From Planctomycetota bacterium (GTDB lineage Bacteria; Planctomycetota; UBA1135; UBA2386), in contig JAEUHU010000505.1 in assembly GCA_016793305.1 (NCBI GenBank), positions 1-19,208 of the forward strand: 19,208 nucleotides of DNA. Direction: 5' to 3'. The notes beneath the pieces are model-generated. The model did not search any database and had not been told where the DNA came from. It saw only the letters and a program-made list of their open reading frames with translations. The translations under genes and the position numbers were made by a program. Shown in pieces: positions 1-7,351 of the stretch. Positions within the stretch are counted from its first letter, which is position 1, and every line of letters starts with the position of its first letter.

Positions 1-1
1 A

Positions 2-295
2 GTCACTGGTCGTCGCACCCGCATTGGTCACAAAGTCAAGCGCCGTGGTCTGGCGAAGAAGGACGGCGGTGTCGGCCGTCGTGTCACCGGCCGCAGCAAG
101 CGGACCTTCAAGCCGAACATCCAGCCCGTTCGCGTGCTGACGCCCGAGGGCTCGGTGGTGACGCTGAAGCTCTCCACCAAGGTCATCAAGCGCGGCATCA
201 TCACCCTGAAGAAGGGCGACAAGACGGTTTCCTACCCGCTGGTGAAGGCGGTGCGCGGCCGCAACCGCCAGTTCACGAAGGCCCAGAAGGGCTGA
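2..295 (+). CDS. rpmB: 50S ribosomal protein L28 (5' end cut by window)
   Basis: Structural protein of the large ribosomal subunit. The visible 97 codons begin VTGRRTRIGHKVKRRGLAKK, which matches the L28 signature (V-T-G-R-x-x-x-x-G-x-x-V) near the N-terminus. Only about half a dozen residues, including the start, are missing to the left. The rest is highly basic and contains the typical segment RTFKPNIQPVRV (from about residue 41 of the fragment), then the C-terminal KVIKRGI...KKG motif. It is longer than the 78-residue E. coli protein because of extra loop and C-terminal sequence, as in many other phyla. The gene stands alone here. An inverted repeat (AACGGCCG with CGGCCGTT) follows within 60 bases, but no T-run is present, so I do not call a terminator. 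Confidence 0.95.
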   Translation, partial: VTGRRTRIGHKVKRRGLAKKDGGVGRRVTGRSKRTFKPNIQPVRVLTPEGSVVTLKLSTKVIKRGIITLKKGDKTVSYPLVKAVRGRNRQFTKAQKG

Positions 296-370
296 TTCGC
301 CCGAACGGCCGGCTCGGCCTCTGGCGCACGGACGCGGCGGTTCGGCCGTTGCTCCCCGGTCTGCCGGCTT

Positions 371-380
371 GCGTACCTTT
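371..380 (+). promoter_or_regulatory. Possible -10 element upstream of the 405 gene
   Basis: The sequence GCGTACCTTT contains TACCTT at 374-379. It resembles the -10 elements proposed before the tRNA (TATCTT) and cmk (TAGACT), each preceded by GC or CGC. The best -35 match is TTGCTC at 349-354, with a long 19-base spacer. The element lies about 25 bases before the proposed ATG. This is pattern resemblance only. Confidence 0.25.
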
Positions 381-404
381 CCGCGCAGGGGCAACCTGGG
401 CGCG

Positions 405-875
405 ATGACCGACGCCGGCCCGCCTGCTCCTGCTGCCCCCAGTTCCGAGCCGTCCCCGATGGCGCAGCGGCTCGCCGAAGCTGGGGAGATCTCCCTGCGG
501 CTGCTGGCCGGTGCGGTCGGCAAGCGCACCTTCGAGGCCCTGCGCAGTCAGTTGCCCGCGGCCTCGGATGCGCATGCCGTGCTGCATCAGGCGTTGACCG
601 CCGAGCGCGTGGAGCCTGCGCAGTTGCTGCAGAAGGGCCTGGCCGCGCAACGCGAATGGGTGGCGCGCGGCGGGCGCATCGCCCAGCCGCGACTCGCGTT
701 TCGCGGCAAGCGACTGCTCGCCCACTTGTGTGCCCAGTTGGTGGTTAGTGCGATCTATGCCGCGCTGTTCCTGACCACGCTGTTCGCGCTCAAGTACCAC
801 AACCCGGACTGGGACGTGTATCGCCTGTTGACGTGGCTGCGGGAGCTGGGGAGCGGGCTCTGGGCTGGGCGCTGA
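405..875 (+). CDS. Hypothetical protein with one C-terminal membrane segment
   Basis: A 156-residue protein I do not recognise. I chose ATG at 405; a TTG at 369 is in frame but would add an arginine-rich leader and has no support. The N-terminal 18 residues are rich in Ala, Pro and Ser and look disordered. Residues about 20-90 are amphipathic and probably helical (Ala, Leu, Arg, Glu, Gln rich). They are followed by a basic patch (RLAFRGKRLL) and one hydrophobic stretch (AQLVVSAIYAALFLTTLFAL, roughly residues 109-128). The tail is short and rich in Trp and Tyr. The likely topology is a single-pass inner membrane protein with a cytoplasmic helical domain. The stop codon lies inside a perfect palindrome (867-881). 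Function is unknown, and the call rests on codon bias and the membrane segment. Confidence 0.6.
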   Translation: MTDAGPPAPAAPSSEPSPMAQRLAEAGEISLRLLAGAVGKRTFEALRSQLPAASDAHAVLHQALTAERVEPAQLLQKGLAAQREWVARGGRIAQPRLAFRGKRLLAHLCAQLVVSAIYAALFLTTLFALKYHNPDWDVYRLLTWLRELGSGLWAGR

Positions 876-881
876 GCGCCC
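867..881. repeat. Palindrome over a stop codon
   Basis: GGGCGCTGAGCGCCC is a perfect 7-1-7 inverted repeat containing the TGA stop (873-875) of the upstream gene. As RNA it would form a 6-bp hairpin with a UGA loop. No T-run follows, so it is not a canonical intrinsic terminator. It may attenuate read-through or stabilise the mRNA 3' end. Confidence 0.4.
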
Positions 882-1035
882 AAGCCCTAGGATTCCACCG
901 ACTTTCCACAGCATGGGGCCTCGGCCCCTAAGTCCCTTCTGCGTAAGCCGCTTGTGATGTGGAGTGAGCGGCTCGTGGTGGGCTCGGTGGCACGGCGCTG
1001 CGGGCGCCGCTGTCGAAAAACCTGGGGAGCGGGTG
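876..1035. other. Non-coding stretch with hairpins, no gene seen
   Basis: No reading frame here has a convincing start or protein-like composition. The visible structures are GGGGCC-tc-GGCCCC at 915-928, AGCCGCT at 946-952 facing AGCGGCT at 967-973 (7-bp stem, 14-base loop), and GGCGC-tgcgg-GCGCC just after. A TAGGAT at 888-893 resembles a -10 box but has no good -35. This stretch could be the leader part of a longer transcript ending at the 1327-1366 terminator, or simply upstream DNA of the promoter at 1036. Confidence 0.45.
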
Positions 1036-1063
1036 TTGAAATCCGGTGGATACTTGGCATGAT
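1036..1063 (+). promoter_or_regulatory. Putative sigma-70-type promoter of a non-coding RNA
   Basis: TTGAAA at 1036-1041 (5 of 6 to the -35 consensus) and CATGAT at 1058-1063 (4 of 6 to the -10 consensus) are separated by 16 bases. Transcription would begin near 1070, at the start of a dense series of hairpins that ends in a strong terminator. The spacer end also reads TTGGCATG, like a sigma-54 -24 element, but the matching -12 element is absent. Confidence 0.35.
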
Positions 1064-1069
1064 CACGCC

Positions 1070-1366
1070 TCGTTCGAGCCGGCGGATGGTGCGACTAGCC
1101 TGGTCGCGTCGCTCGCAGACCCGAATCGGCGAAGGCCTCCTTCGCTGGCAGCGAAACGCTCTCTGACCGTTCGACGAGAACCGCCGACCTGACTGACCAT
1201 CGGGTAGGCAAGGACCAGTTCGCTGGTCCTGTTCCAAGCAGACACCGTCGGGTCTTGGCTGTGTGGTGGAGACCAGTATCCCCCTCCCTAACCGCCCTCT
1301 CCATTACGTAGCCTCGACCCGCATCCACGGGCCTCAGTTCTGACCGGCTGAGGCCCGTATTTTTTT
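1070..1366 (+). ncRNA. Candidate structured non-coding RNA, family unknown
   Basis: About 297 bases lie between a promoter-like element and a strong intrinsic terminator, with no plausible ORF. Hairpins visible by eye are GCGAC/GTCGC at 1091-1107; GCGAAGG-cct-CCTTCGC at 1129-1145 (7 bp); AGGACCAG-UUCG-CUGGUCCU at 1211-1230 (8 perfect pairs and a UUCG tetraloop); and CCAA..AGAC with GTCT..TTGG at about 1234-1257. I looked for the conserved cores of RNase P RNA, tmRNA and bacterial SRP RNA and found none of them. A 6S-like or lineage-specific RNA, or a long 5' leader, are all possible. The strand is fixed by the terminator, whose T-run is on the + strand. Support comes from structure only; the ends are approximate. 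Confidence 0.45.
1327..1366 (+). terminator. Strong intrinsic terminator
   Basis: ACGGGCCTCAG at 1327-1337 pairs perfectly over 11 bp with CTGAGGCCCGT at 1348-1358 across a 10-base loop. A run of seven T follows at 1360-1366. This is the only long T-run in the left part of the window. It ends the transcript arriving from 876-1326 and insulates the downstream signalling operon. Confidence 0.85.
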
Positions 1367-1487
1367 GTCCGGCGAGCCCCGGCGTTGGCGGAGCTCGCAA
1401 AGTTGGTAGCGCCCCGAGCCGGAGCTGCCTAGTGTGCGAAGCTGCTGTGCGTCGGGCCGACCCGCACGGCCGTCAACACCGACTGCG

Positions 1488-2153
1488 ATGAGAAAACCTG
1501 GTTTCCGCACGGGCCGCCCGGGAGGGGGGCGGAGCAGTGCCGCCGGCGACGGAGCCGACGGGTTCCTGACCAGCTCCCTGTTTTCGCAGGCTCAGATCCT
1601 GCACCTGATGCGCAACGAATTCGCCCGGGCGCGGCGGCATGGGTTGTCGCTCGGCTGCATCGTGCTGCAGGTGGACCGGCTGACGCAGCTGGTCGACCTG
1701 CACGGCGCCGAACTTCGCCAGGCGACCCGGCTGGCCGTGGCGGCCACGGTTCGGGAGAAGACCCGCGGCTCGGACCTGCTCGGCACGACCTCCGAGGATC
1801 GCTACCTTCTGGTGCTGCCGCACACGAACCTGGCGCAGACCCGGGCCGTCGCCGAGCGCCTGCACGCCCTGTTCGACAGCCTGGACGTCGCCGTCGACGG
1901 CCGTCAGCTCGCCATCACCGCCAGCCTCGGCTTCACGGCGTGCGACGACCAGAAGACGCTGTTCTTCGACAGCCTGCTGGCGCAGGCGGAAGCGGCGCTG
2001 CAGTGGGCCGCGGACCGCGGCGGCAATCAGGTGGTGTCGTTCGGCGAGACCCAGTTGCGCATCGATCCCGTCGACGGGAGCGTGGAGCGACGCGGCCAGC
2101 CACCGGCGCGGCGTCGGACGGACAGCGGCGAGTCGCCGGAGGAACGAGCGTGA
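1488..2153 (+). CDS. Degenerate GGDEF-domain protein
   Basis: A 221-residue protein. I prefer ATG at 1488 (a GTG at 1434 is in frame, but the extra 18 residues look non-coding). After a low-complexity Gly/Arg/Ser N-terminus, residues about 28-185 follow the GGDEF fold: a first helix and strand (LSLGCIVLQVDRLTQLVD), the active-site turn, SLGFT at 146-150 (usually S-I-G), and the closing helix and strand AEAALQWAADRGGNQVV. The signature GGDEF is replaced by SEDRY (residues 102-106). Both glycines and the glutamate are lost, so cyclase activity is unlikely; it may bind nucleotide or act as a protein-interaction module. Its TGA overlaps the GTG of the response regulator, so the two are probably co-translated and may work together. 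Confidence 0.85.
   Translation: MRKPGFRTGRPGGGRSSAAGDGADGFLTSSLFSQAQILHLMRNEFARARRHGLSLGCIVLQVDRLTQLVDLHGAELRQATRLAVAATVREKTRGSDLLGTTSEDRYLLVLPHTNLAQTRAVAERLHALFDSLDVAVDGRQLAITASLGFTACDDQKTLFFDSLLAQAEAALQWAADRGGNQVVSFGETQLRIDPVDGSVERRGQPPARRRTDSGESPEERA
2137..2142 (+). promoter_or_regulatory. Ribosome binding site deciding the regulator start
   Basis: GGAGGA ends 7 bases before the GTG at 2150. This favours GTG 2150 over the in-frame ATG at 2165 as the start of the response regulator. It lies inside the end of the upstream GGDEF gene. Confidence 0.65.
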
Positions 2154-3514
2154 ACGACGGGCCCATGCGCATCCTGTTGGTCGAAGACGAGCAGACCATC
2201 GCCGTGACCTTGCGCGACGACCTCGAAGGGGTCGGCTACGAGGTCGAGCACTGTGCCGACGGCAAGCAGGCGATCGCCGTGCTGCAGCGGACCAGCTTCG
2301 ACGTGGTGATCACCGACGTGCGACTGCCGGGGGCCGATGGTCTGCAGGTGCTGCAGGCCGCCAAGCAGGCTCGCCCGGACACGGAGGTGCTGATCATGAC
2401 CGCCTATGCGACGGTCGAACACGCCGTCGAGGCGATGCGCCTCGGCGCCGACGACTACATCCAGAAGCCGTTCCTCAACGAGCATGTGCTCGACCGCCTC
2501 CGGCGGATCGGCAAGCTGCGCACCTTGCTCCACGAGAACGCGCAGTTGCGCGAGCAGCTGAACCACAGCCAGGGTCAGGGCTTGCCCGGCGTGATCGGCC
2601 AGAGTCGGGCGATGCAGGTGGTCGTGAAGACCGTGCGCACGGTCGCGCCGACCGAAGCCTCCGTGTTGATCGAAGGCGAGAGCGGCACGGGCAAGGAACG
2701 CATCGCGCGCGCGATCCATCTGCTGAGCCTGCGCAAAGACAAGCCGTTCGTCGCCCTGTCCTGCGGCGCGCTGCCGGACACGCTGCTCGAGACCGAGCTG
2801 TTCGGCCACGAGAAGGGGGCCTTCACCGACGCACAGCGGCAGCGGCGCGGCCGGTTCGAGGTCGCCGACGGCGGCACGATCTTCCTGGACGACATCGACG
2901 ACATGCCGCTGTCGGTGCAGGTCAAGTTGCTGCGCGTGCTGCAAGAACGCGAGTTCGAGCGCGTCGGCGGCGAGACGCTGGTGCGGGTGGACATCCGTGT
3001 CGTCGCCGCCACCAAGGTGCCGCTGCTCGACCACGTGCGCGCCGGCAAGTTCCGCGAGGACCTGTACTACCGCCTCAACGTCGTGCCCGTGCGGCTGCCG
3101 CCGCTGCGCGAGCGGGAAGGGGACCTGCCGCTGCTGGTGCATCACTTCGTCGAGAAGCTCGGCGGCGGTCGCCTGTTCACCGTCAAGACCGACGTGCTCG
3201 AAGCGATGAGCGACTACTCGTGGCCCGGCAACGTGCGCGAACTCGAGAATCGGATCGCCCAGGCGATCGCGTTGTCCGGCGGGGCGACCATCCTGAAGAA
3301 GGAACATCTGCTGCCGGTCGACAAGACGCGGCGCGCCGCGCTCGAACCCCCGACGGCGTTGCGTTCGTTGCGCGAAGTGCTCGTCGAGGCCGAGCGCGAG
3401 CACCTGCGCACGGTCCTGCGGGGGGTCGGTGGCCATCGCACCAAGGCGGCCTCGGTGCTCGGCATCTCCCGCAAGGTGCTGTGGGAGAAGCTGAAGGACT
3501 ACGGCATCGAATGA
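2150..3514 (+). CDS. NtrC-family sigma-54-dependent response regulator
   Basis: A 454-residue transcription activator with the full three-domain NtrC layout. The receiver domain (residues 6-120) has acidic pair E12/D13, phospho-acceptor D56 ([10 protein letters not shown]), T84 and K106, so it should be phosphorylatable. The AAA+ sigma-54 interaction domain (about 148-380) has Walker A GESGTGKE at 176-183, [13 protein letters not shown], Walker [10 protein letters not shown] and the R-finger region. The sigma-54 contact loop reads GAFTDA rather than GAFTGA. A Fis-type HTH ([20 protein letters not shown]) ends the protein. No histidine kinase is encoded in the window. The neighbours are a degenerate GGDEF protein (GTGA overlap upstream) and a secreted GH42-like protein (ATGA overlap downstream). 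Target promoters are unknown. Confidence 0.95.
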   Translation: MNDGPMRILLVEDEQTIAVTLRDDLEGVGYEVEHCADGKQAIAVLQRTSFDVVITDVRLPGADGLQVLQAAKQARPDTEVLIMTAYATVEHAVEAMRLGADDYIQKPFLNEHVLDRLRRIGKLRTLLHENAQLREQLNHSQGQGLPGVIGQSRAMQVVVKTVRTVAPTEASVLIEGESGTGKERIARAIHLLSLRKDKPFVALSCGALPDTLLETELFGHEKGAFTDAQRQRRGRFEVADGGTIFLDDIDDMPLSVQVKLLRVLQEREFERVGGETLVRVDIRVVAATKVPLLDHVRAGKFREDLYYRLNVVPVRLPPLREREGDLPLLVHHFVEKLGGGRLFTVKTDVLEAMSDYSWPGNVRELENRIAQAIALSGGATILKKEHLLPVDKTRRAALEPPTALRSLREVLVEAEREHLRTVLRGVGGHRTKAASVLGISRKVLWEKLKDYGIE

Positions 3515-5619
3515 GCTGGACCGCTTCGGCGTTCGCGGTCCCTGCGTGCCTCGTCGCGCTCTCCTCCGCGCTGCCGGCACAGTCGGCAGCCGTCGTGCCG
3601 CCCCCCGAGCGCTTCGAACGGGTGTTGTGGTGCGGCGACCCCGGCCGGAGCCTCGCTCCGGCGCGGGCGCTGGGCTTCACGGCCGTGCAGCTCGGCCGCG
3701 GCATGGACCCGGCGCCGGTGCTGGCGAACGGCCTGCGCTTCTACCTGGACCAGCCGATCGGCAAGGGGGTGCTCGAGCTGCGTGACGAGCAATGGGCGCC
3801 CTTGGTGCGCGGCTACGAACGGACGCGCCATCAGGCCGCATTGGTCCGGCCTGGCTGCTATGCCGCCAGCACGGTGTTGGCGCAGGCGGTCCAGCAGGCC
3901 GCGGACGAAGCGCGGCGGGTGGCAGGTCCTGGGCTGTTGTTCGTGGCCCTCGCGGACGAGCCGTCGGCGACTCGCCACGACGCGCCGCTCGACACGTGCC
4001 ACTGCGAGCACTGTCTGCAGGCGTTCCGCACGTTCGTGTCGGAGCGCTTCCGGACCGTCGAAGCGCTCAACACGGCCCTCGGGACCTCGTTCGCCAACTT
4101 CGCCGACGCGCTGCCGCCGTCGACCGACGCGCTGCGGCGTCGCGAGCTCGGCCAGCGCCGGCTGCCGGCCGATCTCCGGCCGTTCGCGCTGGCGCGCGAG
4201 TTCGTCGACCAGCAGTACGCCCTCGCCCTGCACACGATCGCCAGGGCCGTCACCGCGGCTGCGCCCGGCGTGCCGATCGGAATCACCGGCACGTCGGCTC
4301 CTGCCGCGTTCGGCGGCGCCGACCCGCGCCGACTGTTCGCGCCGTTGACCCTGATCGAGCCCTACGACATCGGCGGTGCGGTCGAGCTGACGACCGCCTT
4401 CGCTGCGCCGTCCGCCCACCGCTACACGACCCTGGCCCCACCCGCTCCGGAGGCGTTGCAGGGGGTGCCGCTCGCCTCGTACGTGCGCGCGCGGCTCGTC
4501 GCCGAGGCCTGCCACGGTGCGACCGGCGTCGTGATCTGGAACGACGGCACGGTGCTGGGCAGGGAGGGGACGCCGACCGAGTTCGGCAGGGCGGTAACCA
4601 CCGCGTTCCAGACCGAGGCAACGGTGCTCGACGCGTGTGCTGGTGCCCAGGTCGTGCCGTCGTCGGTGTGGGTGCTCGAAAGCCAGGCGTCGGTGCGCGC
4701 GTGGTGGATGCTCGATTCGGTCGGCGACGGCATGACCTGGGTGCGTCGCTTCGCCTCCTACGAGGCCGAGCACAGCACCAGCCAGGCCAGCCGCGTCGGC
4801 TGGTTGCGGTTGCTGCAGGACCTCGGCCACCAGCCCCGCTTCGTCGGCGAGGACGCACTGGCGGAGCAACTGCTCCAGCAGGCGCCGCGCTGCCTCGTAC
4901 TGCCGGCTTGCCTCGCCTTGTCCGAACGTGCGACCCGCGCGATCCGCGCCTACGTCGACGCCGGCGGTGTGGTGCTCGCCGACTTCGCGACCGGTCTCTA
5001 CGACGAGCAGCTGCGTCGCCGTGAGATCGGGGGGCTCGACGAGTTGTTCGGCATCACTGCGCGCAGCCTCGACTGGGACGACCTGTTGGTGCGCGAGGGC
5101 AAGGCCACCGTCGCAGGCCGTGATCTGCCGCTGGCCGAAGCTGGCCTGCGCGGCCTGCTGGCCGAACGCCGCGATCGCGGCGACATGCAGCTCGAACGCG
5201 AACTCGGCCGGGGCCGCGCGGTCTACCTGAACACGACGGTCGTCGCCTACGACGCCTGGCGCCTCGACGAAGGCAACGTCGCGAAGGCCCGCGATCTGCG
5301 GCGGCGCGTGCGCACGGTGCTCGAGCGGGCGCGGCTCTCGCCGCCGTTCGAGGTCCATGGCGAAGGTCTGCCGACCGTCCTCGAGCGCACCGAGTTGCGC
5401 CTCCGCGACGGACGTCGGGTGTTCGCGGTCCGCCTGGCCGCACTCGCTCGCCCGGCCGTGCTGGCGCAGGTCGCAGCGAACGGTCCGCGCCCGGTGGTGC
5501 TGGAATGGCCGGCGGCCCGGCACTTCCGGCGGCTCGGCGGCCAGGACCTCGGCACGACCGCGCGCGTCGAGCTGGCGCTCGACCCGTTCGGCGCCTTGTT
5601 CGTCGAGGTCGTGCCGTGA
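3511..5619 (+). CDS. Secreted GH42-like glycoside hydrolase family protein
   Basis: A 702-residue protein starting at ATG 3511 inside the ATGA overlap. The N-terminus [25 protein letters not shown] looks like a signal peptide with a weakly charged start, so the protein is probably periplasmic or secreted. The barrel shows the GH42 (beta-galactosidase) landmarks. LADEPS (E150 in the position of the acid/base) is followed by the cysteine cluster CHCEHC (163-168, zinc site in GH42), an AFRTFVSERF helix and LNTALGTSF (186-194). A later region (CLVLPACLALSERATRAIRAYVDAGGVVLADF) resembles the GH42 trimerisation or amidotransferase-like domain, followed by a C-terminal beta domain. I could not identify the nucleophile glutamate with confidence, and the substrate is unknown. 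It is co-transcribed with the sigma-54 regulator and lpxH. Confidence 0.75.
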   Translation: MSWTASAFAVPACLVALSSALPAQSAAVVPPPERFERVLWCGDPGRSLAPARALGFTAVQLGRGMDPAPVLANGLRFYLDQPIGKGVLELRDEQWAPLVRGYERTRHQAALVRPGCYAASTVLAQAVQQAADEARRVAGPGLLFVALADEPSATRHDAPLDTCHCEHCLQAFRTFVSERFRTVEALNTALGTSFANFADALPPSTDALRRRELGQRRLPADLRPFALAREFVDQQYALALHTIARAVTAAAPGVPIGITGTSAPAAFGGADPRRLFAPLTLIEPYDIGGAVELTTAFAAPSAHRYTTLAPPAPEALQGVPLASYVRARLVAEACHGATGVVIWNDGTVLGREGTPTEFGRAVTTAFQTEATVLDACAGAQVVPSSVWVLESQASVRAWWMLDSVGDGMTWVRRFASYEAEHSTSQASRVGWLRLLQDLGHQPRFVGEDALAEQLLQQAPRCLVLPACLALSERATRAIRAYVDAGGVVLADFATGLYDEQLRRREIGGLDELFGITARSLDWDDLLVREGKATVAGRDLPLAEAGLRGLLAERRDRGDMQLERELGRGRAVYLNTTVVAYDAWRLDEGNVAKARDLRRRVRTVLERARLSPPFEVHGEGLPTVLERTELRLRDGRRVFAVRLAALARPAVLAQVAANGPRPVVLEWPAARHFRRLGGQDLGTTARVELALDPFGALFVEVVP

Positions 5620-6425
5620 ACAAGGTGTTCGGCACGCGCCTCGAGTCGCTCCCGTGCGAGGCGCCGGCCGCGTTGCTGATCTCGGATCTGCACGTGCCCA
5701 GCGACGGGGGCGCTGCCCTGCAGCATCTGCAGGCGGCACTGGCCGTGGTGCAGCGAGAACGTGTGCCGCTGTTGGTGCTGGGCGATCTGTTCGACACCTA
5801 TGTCAGTCGCGCGCAGGTCCGGACCGGCGTCTGGCGCGACGTAGCCGCGGCGTTCGCCCGGAGCGCTGCCGCCGGGGCGCCGGTCGCCCTGCTGCCCGGC
5901 AACCGCGACTTCCTGATGGGGGCGGAGTTCGTCGCCGCGAGCGGAGCTCGGCTGAGCCGAGGCGGCTTCCGCGGCCGCCTTGGCGGCGTCGACACGGTAC
6001 TGCTGCACGGCGACGAACTGTGCCGCAACGATCTGCCGTACCAGCGGGCCAAGAGGTGGCTGCGGCTGCCGCCGGTCCGGTGGCTGGCCCGTCGGCTGCC
6101 GTTGCGCGCCGCCCTGGCGGTCGCGGAGCGAGCGCGGGCCAAGAGCCGGCAGGTGATCGCCGGTGGTGACCAGGGCCGCTTCCTGCCGACGGTGGCGGCG
6201 GTCGACCAGGCCCTCGCCTGTGGCGCCCGCCGGCTGGTGTTCGGGCACATCCATCGGGCCGGCCACGGCCGCGTCGGGGCCGGGGAATACTGGGTGCTCC
6301 CGGCGTTCGACGCCACGGGGACCGGGCTGTGGGTCGATGCGAGTGGGGGCGGCCTCGTGCGCCTGCTGCCTGGCGGGGAGCGCTCGCCCGTCGCCGAACC
6401 CCCGCCATGCCCATTCGCGCGCTGA
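5616..6425 (+). CDS. lpxH: UDP-2,3-diacylglucosamine hydrolase LpxH-like phosphoesterase
   Basis: A 269-residue protein starting at GTG 5616 (GTGA overlap with the previous stop). LpxH cleaves UDP-2,3-diacylglucosamine to lipid X and UMP in lipid A synthesis, at the inner face of the membrane. All dimetal phosphoesterase motifs are present: SDLH (D24, H26), LGDLFD (D57), PGNRDFLMG (N96, D98), LHGDELCRND (H131) and FGHIHRAG (H211, H213). The GNRDFL and HGD-LC--D--Y---R runs are specific to LpxH rather than to generic phosphoesterases. The basic, arginine-rich stretch around 147-178 fits the lid that binds the acyl chains. Length is close to the family (about 240) with a short disordered tail. 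It is the last gene of the four-gene operon. Confidence 0.85.
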   Translation: MNKVFGTRLESLPCEAPAALLISDLHVPSDGGAALQHLQAALAVVQRERVPLLVLGDLFDTYVSRAQVRTGVWRDVAAAFARSAAAGAPVALLPGNRDFLMGAEFVAASGARLSRGGFRGRLGGVDTVLLHGDELCRNDLPYQRAKRWLRLPPVRWLARRLPLRAALAVAERARAKSRQVIAGGDQGRFLPTVAAVDQALACGARRLVFGHIHRAGHGRVGAGEYWVLPAFDATGTGLWVDASGGGLVRLLPGGERSPVAEPPPCPFAR

Positions 6426-6463
6426 CCGAGGCTGGCGGAGCTCTGCCTTGGCCAGATTGGCGG

Positions 6464-6493
6464 TTGCGGTCGGATGCGTCGGATCGCTAGACT
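6464..6493 (+). promoter_or_regulatory. Putative promoter of the cmk cluster
   Basis: TTGCGG at 6464-6469 and TAGACT at 6488-6493 are separated by 18 bases, in the gap between lpxH and cmk. The same -35 hexamer TTGCGG occurs before the tRNA gene. The predicted start is near 6500, about 55-100 bases before the possible start codons of cmk. Confidence 0.4.
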
Positions 6494-6556
6494 CTCCCGC
6501 CCTTTCTCCGGCCCCGGGGCCGGGTCCGGATCGCCGGCAGCGGTCGTGGTCCGGCC

Positions 6557-7351
6557 GTGCTCTTTGGCAATCCGGATCGATTCTCCAACGACTCTCCAAC
6601 CTTGACAGGCAGCAACGACGCCCGTGCCAAAGGTCTCGCCGCCACCCCGACCGAGGTCGTCGCGATCGACGGTCCCTCCGGGGCCGGCAAGAGCACGGTG
6701 GCTCGTCTGCTGGCGCAGCGCCTCGGCTTCGGCTTCCTCGACACGGGGGCGATGTACCGTGCGATCACCTGGCACTTCCTGCAGGAAGGCTGTGCGCCGG
6801 CGGAATGCGCGCACGAGCCGGACCTCGGGCACGCGCGCATGCAGCGAGCCTTGCAGCAGGCGCGGCTCGAACTGGTCGGCGGTCGCCTGATGTTGAACGG
6901 CCGTGACATCGCTGCCCATCTGCGCACGCGCGAAGTCGAGTCCCAGGTTTCGGCGGTGTCGGCGCTGCCGTTCGTGCGGGCGGCGATGCGCGACCTGCAG
7001 CGGCAGGTCGCCGCCGGTGGCCCCGTGGTCGCCGAAGGGCGGGACATGGGTTCGGTGGTGTTCCCGAATGCGCGCTGGAAGGTCTACCTCGACGCGGCCC
7101 CGAGCGAACGAGCCCGGCGGCGCAGCCAGGATTTCGCCCGGCAGGGCCGGGTGGTCGCCGAGAACGACGTGCTCGAGGAGATCCTCGTGCGCGATCGCCT
7201 CGACAGCACCCGTTCCGATGCGCCGCTGCGGCAGGCGCCGGATGCGCTCTACGTCGACTCGACGGGACTGGTGACCGAAGCAGTGGTGGCGCGGCTGTTC
7301 GAGTTCGTGCGGGCTCGGCCGTCCTCGCGAACCGCGGAGGAGCAGCCATGA
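6557..7351 (+). CDS. cmk: Cytidylate kinase
   Basis: Phosphorylates CMP and dCMP using ATP in the cytoplasm. With GTG 6557 as start the protein has 264 residues; a TTG at 6602 would give 249. Neither has a clear ribosome binding site, so the start is uncertain, and the family is usually about 225 residues. Motifs are the P-loop VAIDGPSGAGKST (residues 35-47), LDTGAMYRAITW, the NMP-binding insert LNGRDIAAHLRTREVE, the strongly conserved EGRDMGSVVFPNA, and the lid/ADP region RDRLDSTRSDAPLRQAPDA. Its stop overlaps the plsC start (ATGA). The order cmk, plsC, rpsA is found in several bacterial groups. Confidence 0.93.
   Translation: MLFGNPDRFSNDSPTLTGSNDARAKGLAATPTEVVAIDGPSGAGKSTVARLLAQRLGFGFLDTGAMYRAITWHFLQEGCAPAECAHEPDLGHARMQRALQQARLELVGGRLMLNGRDIAAHLRTREVESQVSAVSALPFVRAAMRDLQRQVAAGGPVVAEGRDMGSVVFPNARWKVYLDAAPSERARRRSQDFARQGRVVAENDVLEEILVRDRLDSTRSDAPLRQAPDALYVDSTGLVTEAVVARLFEFVRARPSSRTAEEQP

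Noticed and set aside
296..345. Terminator after rpmB
   Set aside because: An AACGGCCG/CGGCCGTT inverted repeat exists, but the loop is about 30 bases and no T-run follows.
1054..1070. Sigma-54 promoter (TTGGCATG as a -24 element)
   Set aside because: The -12 element reads CGCCT, lacking the required GC at the right place; the sigma-70-like reading is better.
876..1370. RNase P RNA, tmRNA or SRP RNA
   Set aside because: None of their conserved core sequences is present on either strand, although the region is structured.
1954..2149. Upstream extension of the response regulator into the GGDEF gene
   Set aside because: The frame stays open, but the sequence is arginine-rich antisense-like text; the receiver domain starts properly after GTG 2150 with a GGAGGA site.
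3499..5739. 746-codon minus-strand open frame
   Set aside because: Antisense shadow of the GH42-like gene; the + strand has the signal peptide and GH42 motifs.
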